In this document: positions 11,001 through 22,213 of the stretch, one piece after another
Position numbering within the stretch: the first letter of the stretch is position 1
Layout of the letters: every line of letters begins with the position of its first letter
The notes under the pieces: generated by a model
Database searches by the model: none
Told to the model about the DNA's origin: nothing
Seen by the model: the letters and a program-made list of their open reading frames with translations, nothing else
Program-made: the position numbers and the translations under genes
Source of the DNA: Toxonevra muliebris
Taxonomy: Eukaryota; Arthropoda; Insecta; Diptera; Pallopteridae
Direction: 5' to 3'
Length of the DNA: 64,000 nt
NCBI GenBank assembly: GCA_963691655.1
Contig: OY829327.1
Span: 59,408,079-59,472,078, forward strand

Positions 11001-14000
11001 AAAAAAGAATAAAAAAAATGTCGAAATTAAAAACGTCATTTATTAAAAAATTTGTATTTCTTATTACTACAAAATAAACATTTTTTACTATGACATTTCT
11101 TTTGCAGAATGTAAGGTAACGGTAAATTTATTTTAAAAAATCTCTGTGCTCTTACCTATAACTACAATTTTATTAAAATTGCGTGAACATTTTTTAAATA
11201 GCGCAACTCTCTTAAAATCAACAAAATTGCATGATTGCAATTCGACCGAATGTCCATTTTTTGGCCGAAGCCGAACCGAACTTCGGCCAAATTTTAATGT
11301 TGGGCCATCAATAATTTTTTACTTTTTGCATGATAAATTTGGCCTAATTTAAAATAAAAATATATATTAAAATTATATTTTTTTTATTTTTATAATGTAT
11401 GGTTTCTCATCTATCTTTTTGAAAGTCGAACTTTTGACTTTATTTCCTTAATTTTTTGACGAAAACTACAAGAGATATATTACCCATTTGGGCTCTACAT
11501 TCATTTAAATATGGTTGTCCATATAGTTGGGGCCCACTCCCCTACTCTAATTCTATTTGTAATAATAGTTTTAAGTCTTAATGATGCATTTTTTTAATAT
11601 TTGTTATTGTGCATTAAAAGATTTAAATGTTATAGCACCAATATCACCAACAAATCGATAATAATAATAACTTTCTTCATTTGTTTGCTTATGCTGTCTT
11701 ACTCACATATTTTCATTAGCAAAATAACCTTATGTATAAACTCGTTACAAGATTACTGCCTCACACAATATTCCGACAGTTTCAAAAAAAAGGCAATTGT
11801 TCGCTTGTTAATCTGCTTACGTAACTACGGAAAAGTCAAGTTTAAAAATTGAAAAAATTAAAAATTCTGTTGTCTGTTGACTAGCTACGGAAAATGCTTC
11901 TTGGTTAGTGAAATGCCGAAAAACTCACAGCGGAGACAAGTATGGCACAAAGTAAAGTTGAGCAAAAGCAATGGATACATAACTTCGAGTGGCTACTAGA
12001 ACCACGAATGTGCAAAAATTCTATTTTAAAAAGTATTCGCGTGAATGGTAATTTTACCATTTTCAAGACATCAGACTCAAAGTGGGCAATAAAGCACATT
12101 CGTAGTTCTGATAGCCACCGGAAAACATTTTCGTACAAACATACATACATATTGGCTGGATGCGGTTGTGTATGGTCAGTTTCCAATTTGAAAACACCTT
12201 TCCAAAAGGAGGTTAATTGAATTAGTCCACCACAGGTACTATGGACACTTTTTGTTTTATTTTGCCACCGAACTGAGAGTGAATGTGTGTATATATATAT
12301 GTACTAATATCAGTTCACTTTCTGAATTTACAACTTGCAAGCAAGTCGCGGATGAAGTAAATTGTACACTGTACACCATAAAATTTCAGCAACAATATTA
12401 CATATAATTTACATACATGCCGTCAAAAATTAAGAGAGAAATCGGCACAGTCAATATTTATTTTTATTTTTTGTATTTTTATCTTGCTTAGACGAACTCG
12501 CCTCGTGATATCCGTTATTTTCAAATGCTTTACTAATAATAGCAATAACAATGCTTTGAGTTATTACAACAGCCATATGGCTTATGCAGCATAAAAAGTA
12601 ATAGAAACTGATAGATTTTATTACTTGTTTTCTTTAAAGCTGGTTTTCATAAGACTTACAAGGAAAATTAATTAAAAGTTAGATATTTCGTTAGTAAATA
12701 AAATAACTAAATAGACTGGGATATTTTAAATAAATGTATAAAGTATCATTAAACACACTTAAGGTGGAGGCCTCAGTAGTCATTTCAGAAGCAGAACCCA
12801 CTCTCGACTGACAAAAATAAAGCTCTATAAGTTTCTAATCCTTCCCATCCTAAAGTAAGGGGCTGAGACACGGACATTGACCAATGATGATAGGCTTTTA
12901 GGCACGTTCGAGTAGAAGATACTCCGCAAGATCAATGGTTCAATATGCAAGGACAAATCCAGCGGTTTCGCTGGCTAAGCCATATTAAGCGGATGGAAGA
13001 AAATGCTCTGGCTAAGAAAGTGTTCTATTCGAACTACGGTGAGAGAACGCGCAGAAGAGGACGACCGAATCTCCGTTGGAACCTGACTGCACTAAGCCTT
13101 ACCAACCGGCGCCAGCGGGTACATTTCAGAGGTGACTGGCGAAGCTTCGTTGAAGACTACATGTATGCAAAGCTTTATCGCTCCCAAACTATCTTCTATA
13201 AAACTTGGGCCCGATACTTCTGGTATTAATAAATCGCTTTAGACCGTATGTTTGTGATTCTCATACCTGCTGCTGCCTGGCTCCGATGCCCTTTGGATAG
13301 AGATGATAATGTGAATGCAAATATCCTCCACCAGTTTTATGGTTTTTAATAGTTACAACAGAACCATATGCTACATCGCGTGGCATGGTGGCATTGTACA
13401 ATGAATTGCCAATGAGACGCGACTGAAATGCGGAGCTATAAAACCCATCGCCATTGCCGCTACGATTCAGTACCATCAAGTGAATGTAGAAGAAGACCAT
13501 GTACAAGAGAATTGGCCATAAAATTAATGTCAATGCACGGCAAACAATTTGCTTAATAGTCTCCAACTGAAAAAAAGAAAACAAAATTAATGAAAAGCAA
13601 CGGAGGGTGGAAAAGAGAGAAACATTCGTTTGGAATGTCTTTAGCACAAATTGTTGACGATGATTTCATTTTCAAAGTCTTACGTGGCTTTTCCCTGCGT
13701 TTGTACAATTAATTGAAAATAATAGCATAATATAAAACTCACAATTGGCTTCTGCAAATCACCCAGGATAATCCAAAGCTCGCTTGCTGTATGCAATCCG
13801 ACCAGCAGCACGACGAATAATCCGACGAACTTCACGCTGGTAGTACACGAGAGCATAGTTCCAGTGAAGAACAGCCAAAACCACCAAGTTTTCGCATATG
13901 ACATACCATTTATAGTGGCTTGTGATACTTTAACCATACCCCAAACGGAGGCAACCATAAAGAAGAGTAAAATAGGATCCAAGAGAATATATTGGTTCAG

Positions 14001-17000
14001 CGTCAGCAGACCAACGTCTATGGAAATTATTTATGTGGAAAGTAAACTTAAATTATGTCAGATTGAAACGGATTTATCAGAAATACATAGTTATTTCTAG
14101 CTTAAAACTAAAGTGAGCTTCGTTCTCATAAGACTAAGACGTTTTCTCAATGACCGGTTAAGCACTAACCAGAAGTTACTACTACTATTAACCATCGCTT
14201 AAAGTGCGTATTAGTGCTTAACCTGACATTGAAAAACGGACCTACGTAAAATAGCGTCTGTTAGTTTAGCAGTACTACAGTCACTTTAGTTTTACATAAG
14301 CCTGCGTTAATTTTAAGCAAAAATATCAAAAATGAATTCCAAAAGAAAAAAACTTTATTTCTCAAATCGATTAAGTTCAGAGATCATTACTAAGGAAATG
14401 GTATCGGGAAGAAAGTATATATATATACTCAATTGAAGTATTGATCGAAAAGTATCGGGTACACAAAAGCATCGATATAAATGTACTCGAAAAGTAAAGT
14501 AATTACAAAGTGCGTTTAAAAAATTTGAGAATTATGTGTAAATTTTTGATTCTTATTAATTTTTTTGAAATATATGAATACATAAATAAATAATGAATGC
14601 ATATGCCTATGTATATAAAAAAATATATAAAATATTTTGATATTTATTTTATAAAGATACATATCGCAACCTAACTACAAAAGAGGCACAACTCAAAATT
14701 CAAAATTTTTTGCTTACAAAAACTTATTTTGTGCAAAATAATATATAATTTTATTATGAGGACATTTTATTTTCTGTAAAATAAATTTTTATATGCATCT
14801 ACAAGCAGACTGGGTATTTAGTGAATATATTTCGCTATTCACTACTTGTAGTTGCAATGTGAGTAAGGCTTCATTACCACTAAACGTTTAGTGGTAGTGG
14901 GTATCGGATTTCACTACTATTAAACTACCAATAAACCTTTAGTGGTAGTGGAAATAAAATTCCATTACCACTAAACTTTTAGTGGTAGTGAAATTCAAAT
15001 AAGAGAGTTCACATCATTAAGGTTAAAATTTAAAAGCCACAACTTCACCTCGTGAAGAAAAACACTTTTGTTATGAAGATTTCTAATATAAAGTTTCAGC
15101 CTTTAGAAAACCGTTGCACTTACCTCGTATTTTCGACATGTTTGAAAGCTCACCTGTGCCACCTGTCCTACCCAAAACCTGACTGACCAGAGTATGTTCA
15201 TGTATTTCACTAGTATAACAACATATTACAAAACTAGCCTTTAGAAAGTCAGAGACTTTTTTTGTCACGGGCTTTTGGACTATAAAGACATTACCTGGAC
15301 TGCTGACGGAAACCGTGGTTAGAGACGTGCCTCCTCCGGGCAATTAAATGAGGGCAATCACAATGAAAAATTAAGTCTCCGAGTGGAAGTACGGGTATAT
15401 ATATGTATATTCGCACACGCCATACCTAACCTAACCTAGCAACAAAAGCAGTCGAAACTATTGTGATTTTTATGGGACAATCTCACCTTTTTTTTTGAGC
15501 TCTCTTCTTATTTTGTTTTTTCTGTGTCGTCAATTTCAAGAAATTATTAAAAATACACTTAACAACAAAAAGATGTGTAAAAAACAAATTTCTTATATAC
15601 ATAGAACCTTCCTTTTTTTGTTTTTTTTTTTTTGTTTTTGTAAAAAAATGTGTACATCGCGTACGGCTAAACCTGGACATCTAAAAATTCGTGAATAGTA
15701 TTTTTTTTGGCTATTTGGGGGCTCCTAATCACGAAAGTCAACATCTCGATTTTTTCCTACCGCGGGAAGTACACATTCCCCTGAGAGGTTGATCTTCACT
15801 AAAGGTTTAGTGACAATAGGATTTGCCTTTCACTAAAGATTAAGTGGGAGTGAATACTACAGTGCAGTCAAAATTTAGTGACTAAATCCCCAGTCTGTCT
15901 ACAAGTAAGTAAAAACAGTTTTTTATAGTTTTTTGAAAAGTTTCAGTTTTGAGTTGTGCCACTTTTGTATTTAGGGTGCGATATATGCATGTGTTATATA
16001 TATACAAGGCGAACAGAACAATATAAAAATTTTTTAAATGTTTGTTAGTTCTTTCTGACTTTGATTAAGAGAGATAATGTACATAAATGTACATAAAGAA
16101 TACGTTAAATTGGTTTTTAAATCATTTTAAATAAGAAAAAAATATTTTTGGAACTATTTTTTTGTATTTTAAGCTTATTTTCATATATTGTTTATAGAAA
16201 TCTATTGCGTTACTGTCTTGTCTTCCGAAAGTAGTGAAAAATTACTTACGAGTGGTCACCGTATGACCATCGATATCACTTTTACAGATATCATTTTTAC
16301 ATATTTACATGGACATTTTTCTAAATCATTTTGATTGGTTTTGGTTTCGATAGTGAATAAGAGAGAAAAAGGACTAAACAACTAGAGAAATTGACATTTG
16401 AATAATGTTAATCGGAGTGTCAGGATCATCGTTTTTTTAACGTACGACGTAATTTTCGAATTCTGCGAGCCAAACACATAGGAAAAACTTTGTCTGACCA
16501 TATTATTTAAGTAAATAGCTTGTACCGACTGACGGCTTAAGCAAAAACTACAACTTATAAACAACATTATCATAAGAACAATAGAAAAAACATATAAAAA
16601 TAGAATTTTAATTCCGAAAGAGAACACTTCATTTATGAACATGAAGAGGTCAGTTTTCGTGGAATAACTCATATGTAAAATTGTTTTTTTTTTTTTAATA
16701 TATTCATTCGTCTTCTGCTCTTTAAAAATAAATTATTTTCAAATCTGCCGCACAACAGTAGGAGTGGTTTTTGCCCATTATGTAGATACAACAATTATTA
16801 TGGACGATATTTTAATGGAATATAAGGGAAGATGAGGTGAAAGCGACACCCTTTTATATTTTGTCTTATACAATTTTTGAATAAAGATATAATTCAATAG
16901 TTCTAGCATTAAATATCTCAACTTTTTTCGATATCAACTTTTGATAGATGTCTTACCGTTTCTTCGCTCTAGTCATTTTTGTGAAAGTGAAAATATGGCT

Positions 17001-20000
17001 CTAACCCGACTCCCCCTGTGGTGATTCCGATACCCACCCCTTTTCCAAAGTTTTCCGAACAAAAATTCAATGAAACTAATGGTTTTTAAAAGAGAAACAA
17101 CTTTAATTACGTAAACTTACTGTCAAGTTTTGGCAAGTTTACACACTTTACGAGAATACGAGGCATTTACGAGTTTATGAGTCCGTTTATTAAAACATAG
17201 GAAAACATGAATTTATGTAATTTAATTGGGCGAATATTTTAAATTATTGCATTTAAAAATAACTTAACAATTTTTCTGTTAAATAATGTATAACAGGGTT
17301 AGTAAACGTAAGTAGTTAAAACAACAATAGTGTACATAGAAACGTGAAAATCAGACGGCCGTTTCGAAATCCGCCACGATTCCCCATCAGTGATCTTAGT
17401 GATAGTTCTTAGTCTTTCAACATCCTATTTAAACTACTAATATTTGAAATCGTAACCCAGAATTGGAAAAGAAACTATTACTACCGTGCTATATATGTAC
17501 ATACTTAGTTGTCGTGTTTTCTCATTGTAACTAGTCTACATAACAATTTTTTTTATTTTTTTTATTTGACTAAGCATTAAACAAAATGGCTTACTGCTTT
17601 TTAGCATTAAATGTTTTTACACAAAGTTTTTGATATTCAAAGATTAAAACATCATTAATTTGTATATGACGAAACACAAAATACCCTGTAGCAGGGACAA
17701 AAACGTTTAGGTCCTACCAAATTGTTTGTGACTAATAACACGTCCAACAGTACATAAGTATGTCACCTCGGTGAGTCTTTTTGTCCTCGAGATAATGGGT
17801 GGTGTCGAGTTCACCCCATCTTCCCCTACTGTTGGGCTTGTGAGAATTTTATTTAGGACGTAATACGCTAAAATGCATCCCTGTGAAGTTAACCCACATG
17901 ATTAATTTTTGTGATTTTTCAAAAACTATCCAATCAAAAGAGAGTTGATGGTTCTTTAATTTCAATTAAAAAATGGTATAAATATTTTTTAATAACGGTA
18001 CTGTAGCTGTTCAAGGTGAGAAAATTGAGTTTTTTTTGTTTTTGTTAATTTTCAATAGCTCACAACTTTTACAAAATTTATCCAAATACATCAAATTTTT
18101 AATATTTTATCGAAAAAACTATTTACTCAGACGTGATTTCCCATATTTTTTAATTTTGTTTACTTTTTTGAAATACAACTTCTGCTATGGGTCACCGGTG
18201 ACCCATGAAAGTTTAGGCCTTCAGAGCCGCAAAATGTCTGTTTTGCTGCTTTGATTACAAATTGTAACAAGAAATTTCGGTCTAGTTCTCTTACGGTCCC
18301 GAAAAGGTTAGCAAAAGATAAAAATCTGCCGATTATACTTTCTAGAGCTAAATATGCTGTGTACAAAAGCCATATGTCCTTCCTACAAGAACAATGTTTA
18401 TAAGCAACTTTGGGTTTCAAAAAAATTGTTTCTCTCTAAATAAAACAAGTTTTTTTCTAACTATTTAACACCATAATTTAAACTGTATTCATTCGTTCTT
18501 CAACATTTTATTCACTTTAGTTTTATATATTATTGAGAAATGAGAAATATTTAAAAATATTTGTTTTTAATTGTAAATTTTTCATGTATTTTTTAGCGCA
18601 CATGAACTCACACTTACTAACGGTGCAATGCACGAAATACAACCAAATTTTCGAAATTGCTTTTCTCTTCCTCTACTCTTAATTTATAGGTCTGTAGTTT
18701 ACAATTTACTGTTATTAATCAGAATCCCAAAAAAGAATACTATCGCAATATAGCCAGCAGAGCTGAGCGGTTTCGATTACTTTTGTAATCTATTACACAT
18801 AAAGTACCATTACTTGTAATCTCGTATTTTGAGTACAATTACTCATACGCATATAATACCTACATATCTAAACATAAATAAATTGTTAAGTTGCTTTTGA
18901 GACAAATGTCACTAGGTTGACGTGTCAATAACAATAACCAAATATAAAAGCAATTCATCAAAAAATCATTCGTTTTTTTATAAGTAAGTTATAAATTAAT
19001 TTCCGTTCTTTAATTTAATTAATTTGTTACTGGCGCTAATCCTTACACAGTTAATAGTTAATTTTGCAAACTTAAAAATTGTGAATATTCCGCATTTTCA
19101 ATATCATTAAAAAAAAATTGGTTATAAATGATGTCGTCTACTGATGAGCTGGACTGGTCTTCGGATGATTCTTTGAGAGACCCAATTTATGTGTTTCCTT
19201 CAACATTAACCAACAGAAAACGGAAGTGTGAAGCTTCAATGAGTGCTGATAAAAGATTGAAACTTCATACAAAGTTTATCTTCAACATTAAATTGTTTTA
19301 AGATGTCGAGTTTGCAAGTTTTATATTGAAATCCCATTATTTTCTCTATTTTCATTATTTTTTTTATTTTCTTCAATTTCAAACTTTGTATGTATGTACA
19401 TATATCTCCATGCAAATTTATATGCAATTGAAATAAATATTGTTCCTGAATTTCAACATATTCATACTTATGTTACCTTAAAATTTATATTTTCAAACAT
19501 TTTATAAACAAATTACAAATATTTAATACAAAATTTTTTGTAATCATAAACCAAAACGAGTACTGTAATCGTACTCAAAAAATTTCGAGTATGATTACTG
19601 TAATCGTACTCAAAAAAATTTTGAGGGCAATTACATGAAGTAATCGTACTCAAAAAGTAATCGTACTTCTACACGCGCAGCTCTGATAGCCAGAAGCTGC
19701 TTTTAAGCAACTATTGTCCTGAAAGGGTTAAGTGCTTCTCATTCTTTCGATGATATGACGTCATAAAATCAAAACAAGAAACTTTCACCAGTCAGAAACT
19801 ATCAAGGATACAAAATTTTTGTCAAGAATAAAAAATGTATTTCTCCTAAGCTTTTTAAAAATATGATTAATAAAATTTTGTTACTGTTCTTATTCAAAAA
19901 TAATGAACGTTTATATAAAACTATTTTTTTTTTCGAATTTGAATCATTTGTTTTCAATTTTTTTTTCTTTTATAAATATTGCTAAATATTGCTGGTTTGT

Positions 20001-21167
20001 ATTATGGATATTCACGTATTGAGGCGAAATTGCGAAAGTCCGACTTTGAGCATTACCATGTGAGCGTTCATCAAAAATATTGGAGATGGGAAATAGCTCA
20101 ACTGTTAAAATATTGTCACCTCATTGAAAAATAATGCAAAGTTTTTGGAATATTCTAACGAATTTAAAAGTGAAAAGGTGCCAAATTTCCACAATCCGCA
20201 CTTTCGCAATGTCGCAAAGGCATGTCGCATTAACGTGTGAATACCCATATTATTTTTTTGGTGCCAAACTGAGAATAGTAAAGTTCGAAAATGAATTTTT
20301 AACGGCCATATTAACGTAATATATTCTTACCAAATACTAAATATGCTGCCGCTACTACAGCTGCTTTAGTCGAGTGTGTCAATTCGTAGACGGTATCAAA
20401 GGCCATTGGCATTATGAGGGCACCCAGAGTAGTGCAAAACTATTCAAAATCAAACAATAATTTCTAGTCAAATTTAAAACATTTTTGTTTACTAAATTCT
20501 CTTACATATCGCATTCCTTCATAACGTGTCCCATTATATTTGTCTCCAGGTTTTTCGAATGGATATGTTCCATTATAACCAGTCAAGTAGCCAGAGAGTC
20601 CAATTAGCATCTACAAAAGTAAAATGAGTAATATTTCTTTCATGAATGTGCATAATTTTATACATACCTTACCCAATGGTGGATGAACGTCAAAGAAAAA
20701 TGTGCGATTTATATACCAGCTTCCCATTTTGCCGAAATGCGTTTCATCCCAACTTAAGAGAAATAGAAATGCGTTAAATGTTTTGAGCTTTGTGTGAATA
20801 CGAATATAAATATATACCAAACATGATTAGGCTCCGTGACTTTATAATAACGCGTACACGCTGTCACCAATAAAACTGCACCAAAAATTGTCCATCGATT
20901 TCTAAACAGAAAAATATACATAAATATGTATGTACGTATAATATTTTATTTATTTATTTATTTTATTTTATTTTGAATTAAAATCTTTAGGCACTGAGTT
21001 TCTTGCTTAAGTTTTTTGTTTTCCCATTTGTTTCTTTTGCTTCTTTCTTTTTTCACATTGGATCAACAATTCACTTACAATATCTGAGAACGATCTTCGT
21101 CTCCTTTTCTATTAATATTTTGATTGGATTTCTTGTCATTAACAGATTTTTGTGAAGTTTTCTCCAT
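8054..21167 (-). CDS. tw: Protein O-mannosyltransferase 2 (twisted), exons 1-9, 3' part missing
   Basis: POMT2 works with POMT1 (rotated abdomen) in the ER membrane, moving mannose from dolichol-phosphate-mannose to Ser/Thr of proteins such as dystroglycan. Exons with GT-AG borders: 21079-21167 (start), 20818-20901, 20668-20752, 20506-20610, 20331-20439, 13743-14017, 13267-13566, 8358-8558, 8054-8294; all phases join, giving 496 residues. Seen: first membrane span at about 33-45; WDETHFGK at 59-66 with the family's Asp-Glu pair; [11 protein letters not shown] at 76-86; [14 protein letters not shown] in exon 4; further spans in exons 6-7; [18 protein letters not shown] ending exon 7; MIR repeats in exons 8-9 (RLEH, NLHSH, GYGE, DANDIWR, WNVEDN). 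The sequence is POMT2- rather than POMT1-like. The family is about 750 residues, so roughly the last third, a multi-span C-terminus, lies outside the window. Introns 5 and 7 are swollen by transposons; the others are 57-177 bp. Confidence 0.94.
8979..10307. mobile_element. hAT-like non-autonomous element in intron 7 of twisted
   Basis: The left end TAGCGATGCCAAC mirrors the right end, which reads CAGGGATGCCAAC on the other strand. The flanks are CTGTGGTT (8971-8978) and CTGAGGTT (10308-10315), an 8-bp target duplication with one mismatch. GGGGAAT/GGGGAATTT is repeated at the left end and recurs near the right end, like transposase-binding subterminal repeats. No transposase frame is visible. 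The middle carries two adjacent hairpins (9450-9508). Confidence 0.65.
9450..9508. repeat. Two adjacent perfect hairpins
   Basis: GATCTGTG (9450-9457) pairs with CACAGATC (9463-9470) over a 5-nt loop. From 9470, CTCCCGCCCAATACG (to 9484) pairs with CGTATTGGGCGGGAG (9494-9508) over a 9-nt loop. The second 15-bp stem is perfect and GC-rich in an AT-rich setting, and is followed by AGGTCC rather than a T-run. Its role is unknown. Confidence 0.7.
10316..12760. other. Rest of twisted intron 7: AT-rich, repeat fragments
   Basis: Contains a GA-rich stretch at about 10777-10797, an 11-bp inverted repeat TTTGGCCGAAG/CTTCGGCCAAA at 11260-11291, and an imperfect 25-bp inverted repeat at 11990-12014 and 12093-12117 (GTGGCTA..AGAAC.ACGAATGTGC). 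That last pair is probably the core of a small palindromic transposon. There is a TA microsatellite at about 12288-12300. No gene is supported. Confidence 0.45.
12770..13230 (+). mobile_element. LINE C-terminal relic (endonuclease-reverse transcriptase tail)
   Basis: The open part (12945-13229) reads [20 protein letters not shown], then [13 protein letters not shown] and a tail with WRSF. This is the signature of the C-terminal end of a group of insect non-LTR polyproteins (R-WLGH-RM... RGRP--RW). Upstream pieces in shifted frames ([27 protein letters not shown]) show the decayed end of the reverse transcriptase. Frame shifts and stops make it a dead fragment. It lies antisense in intron 7 of twisted, about 40 bp from exon 7. 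Confidence 0.75.
14661..15984. mobile_element. Foldback-like DNA transposon in intron 5 of twisted
   Basis: The outer arms match in reverse complement: ATATCGCAACCTAACTACAA and GGCACAACTCAAAA at the left; the right arm, read on the other strand, gives ATATCGCACCCTAAATACAA and GGCACAACTCAAAA. The inner arms share CTTGTAG/CTACAAG and the CAGACTGGG(T/G)ATTTAGTGA motif. Between 14870 and 14995 lie several short palindromes built from CACTAAACGTTTAGTGG-type units; single related units recur at 15800-15880. The central 15030-15480 segment is unrelated, with no transposase recognised. Confidence 0.72.
16825..17826. mobile_element. TA-flanked non-autonomous transposon (mariner-type MITE) in twisted intron 5
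   Basis: The left end AGGGAAGATGAGGTGAAAGC and the right end, on the other strand GGGGAAGATGGGGTGAACTC, are inverted copies with several mismatches, followed by GACACC in both. The element is bordered by TA dinucleotides (16823-16824 and 17827-17828), as expected for Tc1/mariner-type insertion. About 1.0 kb long, AT-rich, no transposase seen. Confidence 0.65.
17880..18260 (+). repeat. Dispersed repeat carrying a GGTCACCGGTGACC palindrome, copy 1
   Basis: Shares order and sequence with the reverse complement of 38440-38910: TTGATGGTTCTTTAATTTCA, AATTTTCAATAGCTCACAA, a block with TTTACTTTTTT, the palindrome TGGGTCACCGGTGACCCA at 18188-18205, and CTTCAGAG.CGCAAAATGTCT. Probably a DNA-transposon terminal segment; family not identified. 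Confidence 0.65.
18758..19685 (+). mobile_element. hAT transposon with exact 8-bp target duplication, intron 5 of twisted
   Basis: ATAGCCAG occurs at 18750-18757 and again at 19686-19693. The ends are CAGAGCTGAGCG and, on the other strand, CAGAGCTGCGCG, a 12-bp inverted repeat with one mismatch. Copies of GTAATCGTACTC/GAGTA.GATTAC crowd both ends, typical of hAT subterminal sites. The middle has a short plus-strand frame (19129-19302) that begins [15 protein letters not shown] and contains NRKRKCEAS, perhaps the start of a lost transposase. Total 928 bp, so non-autonomous. Confidence 0.85.
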
Positions 21168-21740
21168 TATTTTCTTAGAGATTTCGTAATTTTCAATACA
21201 CTTTCTTTTAAGTATTTCATAAATTTATATTAACTTGAAAGGAAATTTTGTTCACTTTGTTTAATAAACATTCGAAAGTTTCTTTCTTCACCAACTCACT
21301 AAATCCAATTGGAGAACAGTCGCCGCACTGACGCGTCAGCAGTCAGCATTTCAACTCTTGCAGTTGCGTTTTTTCTCTTTTCTTTTTCTTCACGTTTATA
21401 GTTTCAGTGTTTCTTCAATTTCCATTTACTTCTTTTGAGAATAACAACACACACACGATCAGCTGGTGGTTTAATCAGTTTCTTCTCTATTATTGTTTGT
21501 TTTGCTGATGCGGGGAACGTGTTTGTGACGTCACATTTTATAAGTGAATTATTTAGTAGCATATTTTTTAAGGTACGGATATTCCAATCAGCTGAAACAC
21601 ATAACTTCAAGCTGCTATGTCTTGCAGTCAGTGTTGTTACATTTATAATTTCAAATTACTGTGCAAAAAAAATAAATTACTGGACATTAGAAAAATTAAA
21701 TAAAAATAGAGTTTTCACCGAAAAACAAACTTATATTTTA
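21168..21740. promoter_or_regulatory. Upstream region of twisted
   Basis: This lies directly 5' of the minus-strand start codon (ATG at 21167-21165, context AAATAATGG). It holds the presumed 5' UTR and promoter. It includes a GC-richer patch with GACGCGTCAGCAGTCAG (about 21332-21348) and a TGACGTCA site (21528-21535, a CRE-type palindrome). No transcription start can be fixed from the sequence alone. Confidence 0.35.
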
Positions 21741-22213
21741 ATATGAAAAACAAAAAAAATTAATAACCAGGGAGCGGATTTTGAGGAATTCTCCTTTTTG
21801 ATCTACTAAATCCTTCATTGACGACCTCGATATTCTAGTGGGTAGGCACTAGACTTTCATTCGGGAGGTTCGGGTTCGATTCCCGTCTTCGTCTGATGGT
21901 TAATTTTCATAACTTTCTTATATTCACTATCAATATGAAGTGTATGAGAATTATAAGAAAGTGTACAAGTACGCACCTTAGTCGCTAATAGCAAAACCAT
22001 CGAGCCGATAAAAAATTGCCACATCGCCATTCGGAATCGGTTTTAAACTGTCGGTCCAACTATGTGGTATCACAATGGGCCGTTCAGGCCTAAATGTGTC
22101 TCTCGACAGCCACTCCAACCTAATCTAACCTAATATCAAAAACAAAAAAAGTAATAACCAGGGAGCGGATTTTGAGGAATTCTTCTTTTTTATCTGCGAA
22201 ATCCTTCATGATG
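21741..22213. repeat. 80-bp direct repeats flanking a SINE
   Basis: About 21741-21819 and 22132-22211 are near-identical direct repeats (AACCAGGGAGCGGATTTTGA, GGAATTCT.CTTTTT, AAATCCTTCAT). The SINE lies exactly between them. This is far longer than a normal SINE target duplication, so a tandem duplication or recombination product is likely. Confidence 0.75.
21820..22131 (+). mobile_element. tRNA-derived SINE, full-length copy
   Basis: The first about 75 nt fold like a tRNA: GACGACCTCGATATTCTAGT (A-box region), CTTTCAT as the anticodon loop (anticodon TTC, tRNA-Glu-like), and GGTTCGATTCC as an exact B box. A body with a TTTCTTATA/TATAAGAAAG inverted repeat follows, then a 3' part ending in CCAACCTAATCTAACCTAA. 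The tail is a CCTAA-type repeat, not poly-A. Transcription would use RNA polymerase III and retroposition a partner LINE (family knowledge). The same family is at 54502-54751 and, truncated, at 6391-6492. Confidence 0.88.

Noticed and set aside
21435..21746. 103-codon plus-strand frame opposite the twisted promoter
   Set aside because: Phe/Ser/Ile-rich with no motif; better explained as upstream DNA of twisted running into a repeat.
21820..21895. A genuine tRNA-Glu gene
   Set aside because: The acceptor stem is imperfect and the same head is fused to the same about 230-bp body elsewhere, so it is a SINE.
22095..22133. Telomeric repeat
   Set aside because: Only two or three CCTAA units, always at the end of the SINE. 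Too short for a telomere remnant.
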